DNA from: CAVVPY01 sp963750295
Lineage (GTDB): Bacteria > Actinomycetota > Actinomycetes > Mycobacteriales > Jatrophihabitantaceae
Reading direction: 5' to 3'
Length of the DNA stretch: 64,000 nucleotides
NCBI GenBank assembly: GCA_963750295.1
Contig: CAVVPY010000008.1
Location: 124,001 to 188,000 of the forward strand
Every line of letters starts with the position of its first letter. Within the stretch, counting starts at the first letter, position 1. The notes below the pieces were generated by a model that was given only the letters and a program-made list of their open reading frames with translations, was not told where the DNA came from and searched no databases. Shown here one piece after another: positions 34,486 to 42,879 of this stretch. Position numbers and translations under genes: made by a program.

Positions 34486-34887
34486 ATGTACAACACACTC
34501 CGCCGCATCCGCGACGAGAAGGCCGCCGAGGACCGCGGCTTCACGCTCATCGAGCTGCTCGTCGTCGTCGTGATCATCGGCATCCTGGTCGCCATCGCGA
34601 TCCCGCTGTACCTGAACTACCGCAACGGCGCAGAGAACAAGTCGACCGAGTCCGACATCCGCAACGCGGCCCCGGCCGTCGAGCAGTTCTACGCCGACAA
34701 CCAGCACTACCCGTCCTCAGTCGAGTGGACCACCGTCGTCGCACCGGGCGTGCACATCAGCGACAACACCGCGATGAGCTACTCCCTGACCGGCAGCACG
34801 TACTGCGTGCAGGGCACGAACAGCCAGACCACCGACACGTTCCACTACACCTCGTCCGTCGGCAAGGTCCAGAGCGGCGTCTGCTGA
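34486..34887 (+). CDS. pilA: type IV major pilin
   Basis: A 133-residue prepilin with a class III signal: a basic leader of 18 residues ending RG, cut G18/F19, then FTLIELLVVVVIIGILVAIAIP. Glu at mature position 5 is present. The mature domain is short (about 115 residues) with two cysteines, one in TYCVQ and one as the last residue (SGVC), able to form the C-terminal disulfide loop seen in many pilins. AAGGAGA lies 5 bases before the ATG. It is taken as the major subunit because of its strong ribosome site, its compact size and the hairpins after it. Confidence 0.94.
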   Translation: MYNTLRRIRDEKAAEDRGFTLIELLVVVVIIGILVAIAIPLYLNYRNGAENKSTESDIRNAAPAVEQFYADNQHYPSSVEWTTVVAPGVHISDNTAMSYSLTGSTYCVQGTNSQTTDTFHYTSSVGKVQSGVC

Positions 34888-34893
34888 GCTAGT

Positions 34894-34935
34894 CCACCGC
34901 TAGTGCGGTGGGGCGGGCCACCCGCCCCACCGCAC
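34894..34935 (+). terminator. two competing hairpins after the major pilin gene
   Basis: A 15-base-pair perfect stem (34903-34917 with 34921-34935, loop CCA) starts 15 bases after the pilin stop. A second, 7-base-pair stem (CCACCGC 34894-34900 with GCGGTGG 34905-34911) uses the same GCGGTGG arm, so the two cannot form together. There is no U-tract. The strong stem would stabilise the pilin mRNA 3' end and reduce read-through into the minor pilins. Confidence 0.8.
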
Positions 34936-35031
34936 GAGCCGCCGCCGCGGTGCTCGCCTGCCTGTCGCGAATCCACCGCAGGTCTCCTCCTGCCCGCACG
35001 TCCGCGTACGCCCCCTGCCAAGGACATGACG

Positions 35032-35460
35032 ATGGTCGCGATCTACGCTCGGCCCGCCGAGGACCGGTGTGCTGGCGACGGCGGATTCACCGTCGCCGAG
35101 GTCATCGTCTCGTTCGTCCTGTTCGTCGTGGTCGCCACGGCCGCCACCACCGGTGTCATCAATTCGCTGCAGTCCGCACACGCCAGCCAGCGACGCGTCG
35201 ACGCGGCCAACGTCGCGCAGTCGTTCATCGCGTCCGCCCAGGCCAACAGCGCGTCGGCGACGGTCGAGTCCGGCAAGTCGTACGAGGCAAATGTGCTCGG
35301 CGAGCAGTTCACCGTGAAGCGCTGGATCACCTTCTTCCCGCCGGACGGCACGCCGGGTGGCACGCAGTGCAGCCCCGGCGCGACGTTCACCGTGAATGTC
35401 ACCGTCGACAACGCCGACGGCGAGTTCCTCGCGCGCAGCGATTCGGTCGTCGCATGCTGA
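35032..35460 (+). CDS. minor prepilin (PilV-like)
   Basis: A 142-residue prepilin-like protein. The leader ends GG with the cut G18/F19, giving FTVAEVIVSFVLFVVVATAATTG with Glu at mature position 5. The globular part is short and ends in cysteine (SVVAC). ATG 35032 has AAGG 8 bases upstream; ATG 35026 is too close to it. Minor pilins prime pilus assembly and often sit at the tip. The gene overlaps the next by 7 bases (ATGCTGA). Confidence 0.88.
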   Translation: MVAIYARPAEDRCAGDGGFTVAEVIVSFVLFVVVATAATTGVINSLQSAHASQRRVDAANVAQSFIASAQANSASATVESGKSYEANVLGEQFTVKRWITFFPPDGTPGGTQCSPGATFTVNVTVDNADGEFLARSDSVVAC

Positions 35461-36176
35461 CCCGGCCACGCCGGCGCGCCGCGGACGACCGCGGTGTCAC
35501 CCTGACCGAGCTCGTCGTCGCGATGACGCTCGGCACCATCTTGGGCACCGCCACCCTCATCTTCTTCGTCCGGTCAACCGTGTCGGCGACATCGACGACC
35601 GACCGCGCGATCTCCACGGCCCAGGCGCGCAGCGTGCTGCAGTCGTGGAGCACCTACCTGCACGTCGCGGACGACCCGACGGCATCGGGGCTGGCCCTGA
35701 ACCGGTTCGAGTGGTTCGGCCCTAACAACATCGCCTTCCACTCCGACATCAACAACCGCGACGCCGCCACGAACACGACCTCGGCGCCGCAGCTCGTCTG
35801 GCTGCGCTTGGACGGTGCGGGTCAGCTCGTCGAGGAGTTGTTCAGCTCGACACCGGCCAGCTACCCGGCGAACCCGATGCGCTGCCGCGTCCTCACCGGT
35901 CCGGTGTCGGCCGGCCCGCTGTTCACCGCGTTCAACTCGGCGGGCACCAGTCTGTCGGGGCTCAATCTCGGTACGCCGCCCACCGTCGCGTCCGGGTGCA
36001 CACCGCTGACCGCGGCAGTCCCCTCGCAGCAGAGCCGGCCGGACGCCGTCGCCGTGGCGAATCTGCAGAACATCTCCAGCGTCTCGATCGCTTTCACCGC
36101 ACGAGATCTGCACGGTGCGCACCCGGTCGGGTTTCAGACCGTGGTCGCCGTGCCGGTTCTCGGAGCGCTGTCGTGA
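35454..36176 (+). CDS. minor prepilin (PilW-like)
   Basis: A 240-residue prepilin. The leader is basic (RPRRRAADDRG), the cut is G14/V15, then VTLTELVVAMTLGTILGTATLIFF with Glu at mature position 5. The C-terminal domain of about 200 residues is beta-rich with two cysteines. Size and position between a PilV-like and a PilX-like protein suggest the PilW role in an initiation complex. It overlaps both neighbours (ATGCTGA at 35454, GTGA at 36173). Confidence 0.88.
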   Translation: MLTRPRRRAADDRGVTLTELVVAMTLGTILGTATLIFFVRSTVSATSTTDRAISTAQARSVLQSWSTYLHVADDPTASGLALNRFEWFGPNNIAFHSDINNRDAATNTTSAPQLVWLRLDGAGQLVEELFSSTPASYPANPMRCRVLTGPVSAGPLFTAFNSAGTSLSGLNLGTPPTVASGCTPLTAAVPSQQSRPDAVAVANLQNISSVSIAFTARDLHGAHPVGFQTVVAVPVLGALS

Positions 36177-39145
36177 TCAGCATCCGTACCGCGATCCGAC
36201 GCAGGACACGGGCTACCGGTGACGAGGCGGACGGCGGCTTTCTGCTGGTGTACGTGCTGATGGTGATCACTGTCATCACCGTCGTCGTCACGAGCACGCT
36301 CGTCGTGGCGACGTCGAACGTGGTCCCGTCCCTGCGTTCGGCGTTCAGTCAAGCGGCCGAGGCCGCGGCCCAGGGTGGCATCAACGCCTTCGTCAGCTAT
36401 GCCGACGCGCATTGCTCAGGAGCCGACTCGTCGGTCGCTACCTGCGTCCTGCCGACCAACTACTCGGGCGTCATCCCGATCTACAGTGCATCCGGGTACA
36501 CGGCCTCCTACGCCTGGAAGGCGGACAAGGATCCGTCCGGCGGCCGCTACTTCCGGGTTACCGCTATCGGGACGACCTCCCGCGGGGGTGTCAGCGTCAG
36601 CCGCACGCTCAAGGCCGATATCGCAGGCGGCGCCTCGATGAACCTGCTCGACTACGGCGTCGTGACCGCGTTCGAGACGCAGTCGTCGGCGTCGGTGCTC
36701 GCCAACTACCCGAGTCGCACCATCGCCTTCGACGCCACCGGCATCGCCAATGCGGGCGTGCCGATCAAGGGTTCCAGCGTCCGGTGGAGCGGCAGCTCGC
36801 CCGGCGCCGCTGCTGGCAAGGTCGCGGTCTGCAACGCCACGTTCGTCGGCAGCCACGGCCGCGCCTCGCTGCCCCCGCCGAAAGCGCCGGACCCTTACGT
36901 GAACTGGAGCGAGAGCGCCCTCGCGGGCAACCAGCAGACCCACTTCGCCCCGTGTCAGACGAGCTTTGGCCACCTCACCAAGCTGCTCGCACCCACCAAC
37001 CCGGCCGACGGTGCCGGTGGGTACTACTCGGGCGACGCACTGATGATCAGCAACAGCTTCCCGGGCGGCACCGGGCCGCTGGTCAACCAACCGGTGAGCA
37101 CCGGCTATCGGTACCAGCAGCTGTCCAGCCCCGTCTGCGGGGCGGCCTCGGGGCAGAACTACCGGGCCTTCGATCTGGGGTGCGCGGGATTCCCCGTCGA
37201 CGTGGGCGGCACGATCGACCCGGCGTCCACCTACGGCCCACCGCAGTACGTCTCAGTGGGGCCGGACGTGCCGACAGGCAGCCCGACCGTCCCGACCGGC
37301 ACGTCGGCGTGCGTGTACAACGGCCCGACGCGCGTCAAGCTCAACGCGGACGGGACGGCAACCGTCACCAGCCCGCAGACGACGACGAGTTGGGTCGCCG
37401 CCAACGCTGCCAGCCGCTCGGGGCAGTGCTATTCCGGCGCAACGGCGACCGGTATGGGCGTGGCGACGGTGAACCTCTCCTCGCCCTACACGATCAGGGT
37501 GCTGTCCGTCCGGAACGACGGCGACGCACCGCCGAGCACACCTGCAATCGCGCACGGATCGAGCGGATGGAACACCACCGGTCAGAAGCTCGGCGACGCG
37601 GCGAGTTCGGCCAACAGCGTCTTCTATCTCAAGGCCGGTACCGCCGGCACCACCACGACCAACACGACCGTCGTCACGGCTGCCGACAAGCCCTACACCC
37701 CGGCGACCGGCGACAACCCGAGCACCAAGCCCGACGGCGCATGGACTCCGCAGTGGACGAGCTATTCGTCCGGCACCAGTTGCACGACCTCGACCGCGAC
37801 GACGGATCTGAAGTTCCTCAACTGCTCGGCTGCGGGCGGGTTCTCGGCAACCGCCTACCCCACGCTCAAGTCGACCGTGAAAGCCGCGCTGGCAGCGGCC
37901 CCGACGAGCTACACGAGCGCGAGCGCACTCAACACCTACCTGACCGGCGTCCTCGCGCCGTTCAACTCGACCGACGCGGCCGGATCCGCACCGAGCTACG
38001 CCGACAACCGCAGCCACCGGCTGAAGGTGACCACGGTGTCGGACTCGAGCGCGACCGACGGCTGCACGCCGGCGTCCGGGGTGAGCGGTGGCACGACGAA
38101 TACCAGCATCCCCGCGCCGAGTACCGACAGCTTCTTCGCCAATACCGCAGGGAATTCGGCGGTCACCCCGTCAACAACGACGACGTGCTTCACCTCGACG
38201 ATCACGCTTCAGGTCGGCACGTGCAACGTGGCCCTCGTCGGCGGTCTGTGCCTCAACGTGGGCAACTACGTATGGGGCAACGGCACGGCGCTGCTGGGGG
38301 GTGGCCAGTCGGTCCCGCAGTTCAAGGTCACCTTCACCGTCGCCGCAACCGCCACGGCCACCACCGTCACCCCCGCGACGAGCACCTTCCCCTCGATGGA
38401 CGACGTCACGCAGTACGCGATGGGAACCGCCGGGACGTTCGGCACGAATGGGCCTGGCGACCTCTACCTCGAGGGCACCGCGACCAAGACGATGGCGATC
38501 GTCGCCCAGAACGACCTGATCGTGAGTGGCACGACGACGGCGGCCGACCGGTCCACCCAGGCGCTGATGATGATCGGGCAGAACAACGTGCGCATCTACC
38601 ATCCGGTCAAGTGCCGTTACACGACCGCGAGCCTGATCAGTGCCACCACGCAGGGCTTCTGCCCGAACGACACCACCGCCCTCTACACGAGCGTCCCGGT
38701 AGACGGCGCTCGCCCGGATCAGCAGTACACGAACCTGCGGACCGATCTGGCCAACCTGAACATCTACGGAGCGCTGCTGGCGCTCGGCAACGCACCGATC
38801 AAGTTCACCTGCCCGGCACAACCCGGCACGACCGGCATCTGCGGCGGTGAGTTCACCGTTGACAACTTCGATCGGGGCGACAGCCCGGGCATCGGTCCGC
38901 TCGGCTGGCTCACCGTGACGGGCACCGTCGCGATGGCACATCACTCGCCGCTCGGCGCGGAATGGGAAATCGCTGATACCCCTGGTCAGACCGGGCGTCC
39001 GTACTCCGGCTACCAGTTCGCCGAGCGCTACCAGAACCTCAAGCAGGCGTTTGCGGCCGTCGATGACGTCAACGGTGTGCTGCACACGGTCACCACGACC
39101 TCGTCGCTGTGGCACGTCATCAGTACCTCGACGGGAACGCCGTGA
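36173..39145 (+). CDS. very large PilX-like pilus-tip protein
   Basis: A 990-residue protein whose N-terminus resembles a PilX/GspK-type prepilin: R-rich leader, DGG then FLLVYVLMVITVITVVV. Mature position 5 is Tyr27 instead of Glu, as allowed for GspK-like tip subunits. The remaining 930 or so residues are Thr/Ser/Gly/Ala-rich, with many cysteines and strand-forming segments, and recall exported adhesins rather than any PilX (usually about 200 residues). No PilY1 gene is present, and this protein may take its place as tip adhesin. GTGA overlaps join it to the PilW-like gene and to the peptidase gene. Confidence 0.82.
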   Translation: MISIRTAIRRRTRATGDEADGGFLLVYVLMVITVITVVVTSTLVVATSNVVPSLRSAFSQAAEAAAQGGINAFVSYADAHCSGADSSVATCVLPTNYSGVIPIYSASGYTASYAWKADKDPSGGRYFRVTAIGTTSRGGVSVSRTLKADIAGGASMNLLDYGVVTAFETQSSASVLANYPSRTIAFDATGIANAGVPIKGSSVRWSGSSPGAAAGKVAVCNATFVGSHGRASLPPPKAPDPYVNWSESALAGNQQTHFAPCQTSFGHLTKLLAPTNPADGAGGYYSGDALMISNSFPGGTGPLVNQPVSTGYRYQQLSSPVCGAASGQNYRAFDLGCAGFPVDVGGTIDPASTYGPPQYVSVGPDVPTGSPTVPTGTSACVYNGPTRVKLNADGTATVTSPQTTTSWVAANAASRSGQCYSGATATGMGVATVNLSSPYTIRVLSVRNDGDAPPSTPAIAHGSSGWNTTGQKLGDAASSANSVFYLKAGTAGTTTTNTTVVTAADKPYTPATGDNPSTKPDGAWTPQWTSYSSGTSCTTSTATTDLKFLNCSAAGGFSATAYPTLKSTVKAALAAAPTSYTSASALNTYLTGVLAPFNSTDAAGSAPSYADNRSHRLKVTTVSDSSATDGCTPASGVSGGTTNTSIPAPSTDSFFANTAGNSAVTPSTTTTCFTSTITLQVGTCNVALVGGLCLNVGNYVWGNGTALLGGGQSVPQFKVTFTVAATATATTVTPATSTFPSMDDVTQYAMGTAGTFGTNGPGDLYLEGTATKTMAIVAQNDLIVSGTTTAADRSTQALMMIGQNNVRIYHPVKCRYTTASLISATTQGFCPNDTTALYTSVPVDGARPDQQYTNLRTDLANLNIYGALLALGNAPIKFTCPAQPGTTGICGGEFTVDNFDRGDSPGIGPLGWLTVTGTVAMAHHSPLGAEWEIADTPGQTGRPYSGYQFAERYQNLKQAFAAVDDVNGVLHTVTTTSSLWHVISTSTGTP

Positions 39146-39930
39146 CAACGCCGTGGCCGATCGTCGCCCTGCTGATGCTCGTCGGCCTGCTGATCGGCTC
39201 GTTCCTGAACGTGATCGTGTACCGCGTGCCACGCGGGGAATCAGTCGTGTTCCCGGGCTCGCACTGTCCGGCGTGCGACGCACCGATCAGGGCCCGCGAC
39301 AACGTTCCGGTGGTCAGCTGGTTACTGCTCCGTGGCCGGTGTGCCGGGTGCGCTGGTCGGATCGGTGCGCGGTACCCGCTCGTCGAGGCTGCCTCCGCGG
39401 CGCTGTTCGGTGCCATCACCTTGCACTTCGGGCTATCTGCCGAGCTTCCGGCCTATCTGTTCCTCGCCGCTGTCGGAATCACGCTCGCGCTGATCGACAT
39501 GGACACGCGCCTGACGCCGAACTCGATCGTGCTCCCGGCCTACGTCGTGAGTGTCTTCCTGCTCATGCCGGCCGGCGCGGTCACCGCGGACTGGCGTCCG
39601 GCGGTGCGTGCTCTCGCCGGTGTGCTGGCGCTGCTGAGCATCTACGCCGTGCTCGCCTTCGCCGATCCGGTCGCCGTCAATTTCGGCAACGTGAAGCTGG
39701 CCGGCCTGCTCGGGCTCTACCTCGGCTGGCTGTCGTGGTCGACGCTCGTGGTCGGCGCCATCGGCAGCCTCGTGATCGGTGCCACCGCCCGGCTGGTCAG
39801 CCCCGCCGGACGACACGACCGGTCACTCACGATCGCGTTCGGGCCGCCGATGGTAGTGGCGACCGGCGCGGCGCTGTTCCTCACCGTTCCTCTCACGCAG
39901 GCCTACAGCGCGCTTGTCAGCGCGGTCTGA
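39142..39930 (+). CDS. pilD: prepilin peptidase PilD with altered GxGD motif
   Basis: A 262-residue A24-family prepilin peptidase with multiple membrane segments. The N-terminal domain holds GSFLNVIVYRVPRG and two CxxC pairs (C42/C45, C67/C70), the zinc motif required for methylation. The first catalytic Asp region is ALIDMDTRL (D119/D121). The second should read GxGD-V-K-L; here it is N-F-G-N-V-K-L (residues 180-183), so the essential Asp is Asn (AAC at 39688-39690). Everything around it (VKLAGLLGLYLGWLSW) is conserved. GTG 39142 overlaps the upstream stop (GTGA). It should process all four prepilins here if active. Confidence 0.9.
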   Translation: MTTPWPIVALLMLVGLLIGSFLNVIVYRVPRGESVVFPGSHCPACDAPIRARDNVPVVSWLLLRGRCAGCAGRIGARYPLVEAASAALFGAITLHFGLSAELPAYLFLAAVGITLALIDMDTRLTPNSIVLPAYVVSVFLLMPAGAVTADWRPAVRALAGVLALLSIYAVLAFADPVAVNFGNVKLAGLLGLYLGWLSWSTLVVGAIGSLVIGATARLVSPAGRHDRSLTIAFGPPMVVATGAALFLTVPLTQAYSALVSAV

Positions 39931-39958
39931 ACACCTGCTCGTCCAGAAGGAGCACCTC

Positions 39959-40984
39959 GTGCCAGCCGCAGCGACAGTCGGGCTCGACATCGGATCGACC
40001 TCGATCCGCGCGGTCGAAGTGACCCGAGCGAAGGACCACCCGATCATCACCAACTTCGGTCAGATCGTGCTGCCGGAGGGGACAGTCGTCGGTGGCGTCG
40101 TGAAGGGCGACCGGGCAGTGACGACCGCGTTGCGGCAGCTATGGGCGGCGCAGGACTTCACCTCCAAGTCGGTCGTGCTGGGCGTGACGCATCAGCAGGT
40201 CGTCGTCCGCGAGATCGAGCTGCCCAACCTGCCCAAGAAAGAGATGCGGCTGGCGCTGCCGTTCCAGGTCCGCGACGTCCTGCCGCTGCCGGTCGAGGAG
40301 GCCCTGCTCGACTTCTACCCGCTCGAGGACGCCGGACGCAACGACACGGTGCGCGGGCTGCTCATCGCCGCGCCCAAGGAGGCCGTGATCACCACGGTGC
40401 GCGCGGTCGAGAAGGCGGGCCTGCACGTCGCTCGGGTCGACCTGTCGTGCTTCGCCGCGCTGCGGGCGGCTGCCCATCTCGCCCAGGACACCGAGGCCGT
40501 GATCGACATCGGGGCCAACGGGACGAACATCGTGATCCACACCGACGGTGTCCCGCAGATCGTCCGCAGCATCTCTCGCGGCGGCGCCGAGATCACCCGG
40601 CTGATGGCATCACGGCTGGGCATGCCGGTTGCAGAAGCCGAAGTGCTCAAGTGCCGCGTCGGGCTGATCCGCGGCGAGGGACCCGAGAGCGCCGAGGTGA
40701 TCGACGAGGCGCTCCGGCCGCTCATCAACGAGATCCGCAGCTCGCTGAGCTACTTCGCGTCCTCGCGCGGCGAGCAGCGGGTGTCGCGGCTGGCCCTGGT
40801 GGGCGGAGCCGCCCAGCTGCCCGGCCTGACCGACAAGATGCGTGACCTGATCGGCGTCCCGACGGTCCTCGCGAACCCGTTGCGCCGCATCAGCGACTCG
40901 CGTCAGGGTGGTCGCCACGACGTGCTCGAGCGTTTCCGTTCCTCGGCAGCCGTGTCGATCGGCCTGACCCTCGGATCGGCGTGA
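39959..40984 (+). CDS. pilM: type IV pilus assembly protein PilM
   Basis: A 341-residue actin-like ATPase: GLDIGSTSIRAVEV at residues 7-20 is the phosphate-1 motif, VIDIGANGTNIVIH the phosphate-2 motif, and LALVGGAAQLPGL the adenosine motif. PilM sits on the cytoplasmic side and binds the N-terminus of PilN. GTG 39959 follows AGAAGGAG. The TGA overlaps the start of pilN. Confidence 0.95.
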   Translation: MPAAATVGLDIGSTSIRAVEVTRAKDHPIITNFGQIVLPEGTVVGGVVKGDRAVTTALRQLWAAQDFTSKSVVLGVTHQQVVVREIELPNLPKKEMRLALPFQVRDVLPLPVEEALLDFYPLEDAGRNDTVRGLLIAAPKEAVITTVRAVEKAGLHVARVDLSCFAALRAAAHLAQDTEAVIDIGANGTNIVIHTDGVPQIVRSISRGGAEITRLMASRLGMPVAEAEVLKCRVGLIRGEGPESAEVIDEALRPLINEIRSSLSYFASSRGEQRVSRLALVGGAAQLPGLTDKMRDLIGVPTVLANPLRRISDSRQGGRHDVLERFRSSAAVSIGLTLGSA

Positions 40985-41694
40985 TGAGCGCCCCGACCAT
41001 CGCGCCCGCGCGACCCCGGCCCGGCGACGATTTCCGGATCATCATGGTCACGGCCAACCTGCTGCCCGACGAGATCGTCGCCGGCCGGCGGCTGCGGCAG
41101 CTGCAGCGCCGGATCGTCCTCGCATTCGCGGTGCTGCTCGTTGTCCTCATCTCCGGATACGCGGTGTCGTGGTGGCAGACCGGAACGGCGCAGACCGAGC
41201 TGTCCGATCAGCAGACCCGCACGGTGTCGCTGGACAACCAGCTCAAGACCTACCAGCCGCTACTGGACGCGCAGGCGAAGTCGACGCGCATCGAGCAGGC
41301 CCTCTCGACGCTGATGACCGGCGACCTGCAGTGGCGTGACCTGGTCACCGAACTGCGGTCGGCGGCGCGCGGCGGTCTCACGGTGACCGGAGTGACCGGC
41401 AACGTGTACACCGTCGACCAGCCTTCGGTACCGGGCGCCGGGCTCGAGCTGCTCAACCAGTCCGGTCTGCCCGTCATCGGCACGGTCAACGTCACCGGGT
41501 CCGCGCCGAACAAGAACAATGTTGCCGCCTACGTCGAGCGGCTGGCCAAGCTGCCCGGACTTGCGGCTCCGCTGCCGGCCAGCGTCACCGGGGAGGGCAA
41601 CGCGCTGACGTTCTCGGTCGACGTGCTGCTCACCTCCGACGCTCTCGGCGGACGATTCGCTGCCAAGACCTCGGCCGCCAACGGAGGAAACTGA
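40984..41694 (+). CDS. pilN: type IV pilus alignment protein PilN
   Basis: A 236-residue bitopic membrane protein. The PilM-binding motif NLLP is at residues 25-28, a basic stretch (RRLRQLQRRI) precedes one membrane segment at about 45-62, and a coiled coil and an alpha/beta outer domain follow. ATG 40984 shares one base with the pilM stop (GTG 40981 is an alternative). With PilM and PilO it forms the alignment complex of the pilus machine. Confidence 0.92.
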   Translation: MSAPTIAPARPRPGDDFRIIMVTANLLPDEIVAGRRLRQLQRRIVLAFAVLLVVLISGYAVSWWQTGTAQTELSDQQTRTVSLDNQLKTYQPLLDAQAKSTRIEQALSTLMTGDLQWRDLVTELRSAARGGLTVTGVTGNVYTVDQPSVPGAGLELLNQSGLPVIGTVNVTGSAPNKNNVAAYVERLAKLPGLAAPLPASVTGEGNALTFSVDVLLTSDALGGRFAAKTSAANGGN

Positions 41695-41695
41695 C

Positions 41696-42385
41696 ATGCC
41701 CAGGACGCAGGCGGAACGACTCTGGCTCGCCGGCGGCGGCCTCGCCGCAGTGCTCATGATCGTGGTCGCGTACCTGTTCTTCATCGGTCCGCAGCGCGAC
41801 GAGACCGCGTCGGTCGGTGACGATGTGAACGCCGCGGCGACCCACAATCAGGCGTTGCAACTACGCATCAACTCCCTCGACGCGCAGAACAAGAAGCTGT
41901 CGACCTACCAGGCTGCCCTGCACCAGGCCGAACTGGCCCTGCCCAACACCAGCGGCCTGCCCGACTTCCTGCGCACGTTGCAATCGATCGGAAATTCGAC
42001 ACTGATCGACATCAGCTCGCTGTCAGTCGGCGCTCCCGCACTGGTCGCTCCTGCTGCGCCGACGGCCGACACCACGGTGCCGGGCGCGGCCTCGACCACA
42101 CCCACGCCCACGCCGACGGCGTCCAGCGCCACGAGCGGCCCGCAGTTCTACTCCCTGCCGATCACCCTCGAGGCGAGCGGGAGTGTCGCCGCGCTCACCG
42201 CGTTCCTCGGCCAGTTGCAGTCGGTCCAGCCGCGCGCCGTGCTGGTCTCGTCGATAACACTCGGCGGTGCGGGAACAGCAGTCCCCGGCAGCGGCGTCAC
42301 CACGCTTCAACTGACCATGTCGGCATTCGTCGCCCCGGCCAGCCTGGTCGAAACCCAGCAACTGGCGCAGGCTGCGAACAAGTGA
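41696..42385 (+). CDS. pilO: type IV pilus alignment protein PilO
   Basis: A 229-residue PilO-like protein. One membrane segment lies at about residues 12-32 (LAGGGLAAVLMIVVAYLFFI), followed by a coiled coil (NQALQLRINSLDAQNKKLST) and a ferredoxin-like outer domain split by a Pro/Thr/Ser linker near residue 125. GGAGGA is 5 bases before the ATG. It partners PilN. The linker and outer domain lie on the external face of the membrane in a monoderm. Confidence 0.9.
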   Translation: MPRTQAERLWLAGGGLAAVLMIVVAYLFFIGPQRDETASVGDDVNAAATHNQALQLRINSLDAQNKKLSTYQAALHQAELALPNTSGLPDFLRTLQSIGNSTLIDISSLSVGAPALVAPAAPTADTTVPGAASTTPTPTPTASSATSGPQFYSLPITLEASGSVAALTAFLGQLQSVQPRAVLVSSITLGGAGTAVPGSGVTTLQLTMSAFVAPASLVETQQLAQAANK

Positions 42386-42879
42386 ACCGAGGCGCGTCCA
42401 GGCTGTCCGGCTTGCGGCGATTGGGACTCGCGGCCACCCTCGTGACCGGCCTGGCCGGGTGTTCGGCGGGTTCGGCGGGTTCGCTTGCGGCGCAGCCGAC
42501 ACCGTCGGTCAGCCACTGGTGGTCGCATCCGGCAGGCCCGGCAAGCTCAGCGGGCTCGTCGGCGGCACCGTCGGCACCCGACTACTGCTCGATCCTGCGC
42601 GACACCGTGTCGGCGGGGCGCTCGTTGCTCAGCGGGGTCGGCGCCACCGACCCCGTGCGGGTCGCGTCCACTCAGGCGTTCGTCACGGAGGTGGTGCGGG
42701 TGGCGCCGGCCGAGGTGGCGCGCTCGTGGCAGGTGTTCGGGCCGGCACTCGTCGCCCTGGTCACGTCCGGGAGCACACGCTCGACGGTCCCCGACGTGGA
42801 CGTCGCGGCTGTCGCGCGCGCGGCCGATTCGATTGCTGCAGACGCGAAATCGCGCTGCAATCTCGATCTCAGCGCGTAG
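42382..42879 (+). CDS. lipoprotein at the end of the pilus operon
   Basis: A 165-residue lipoprotein: signal with lipobox LAGC at residues 24-27, a Gly/Ser/Pro linker, then a helical domain (SILRDTVSAGRSLLSGVGA, AFVTEVVRVAPAEVARSW) with two cysteines far apart. No family recognised. The GTG overlaps the pilO stop (GTGA), so it is translationally coupled to the pilus operon. By position it could be the monoderm replacement for the pilotin/PilP class, although there is no sequence similarity to PilP. Confidence 0.82.
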   Translation: MNRGASRLSGLRRLGLAATLVTGLAGCSAGSAGSLAAQPTPSVSHWWSHPAGPASSAGSSAAPSAPDYCSILRDTVSAGRSLLSGVGATDPVRVASTQAFVTEVVRVAPAEVARSWQVFGPALVALVTSGSTRSTVPDVDVAAVARAADSIAADAKSRCNLDLSA

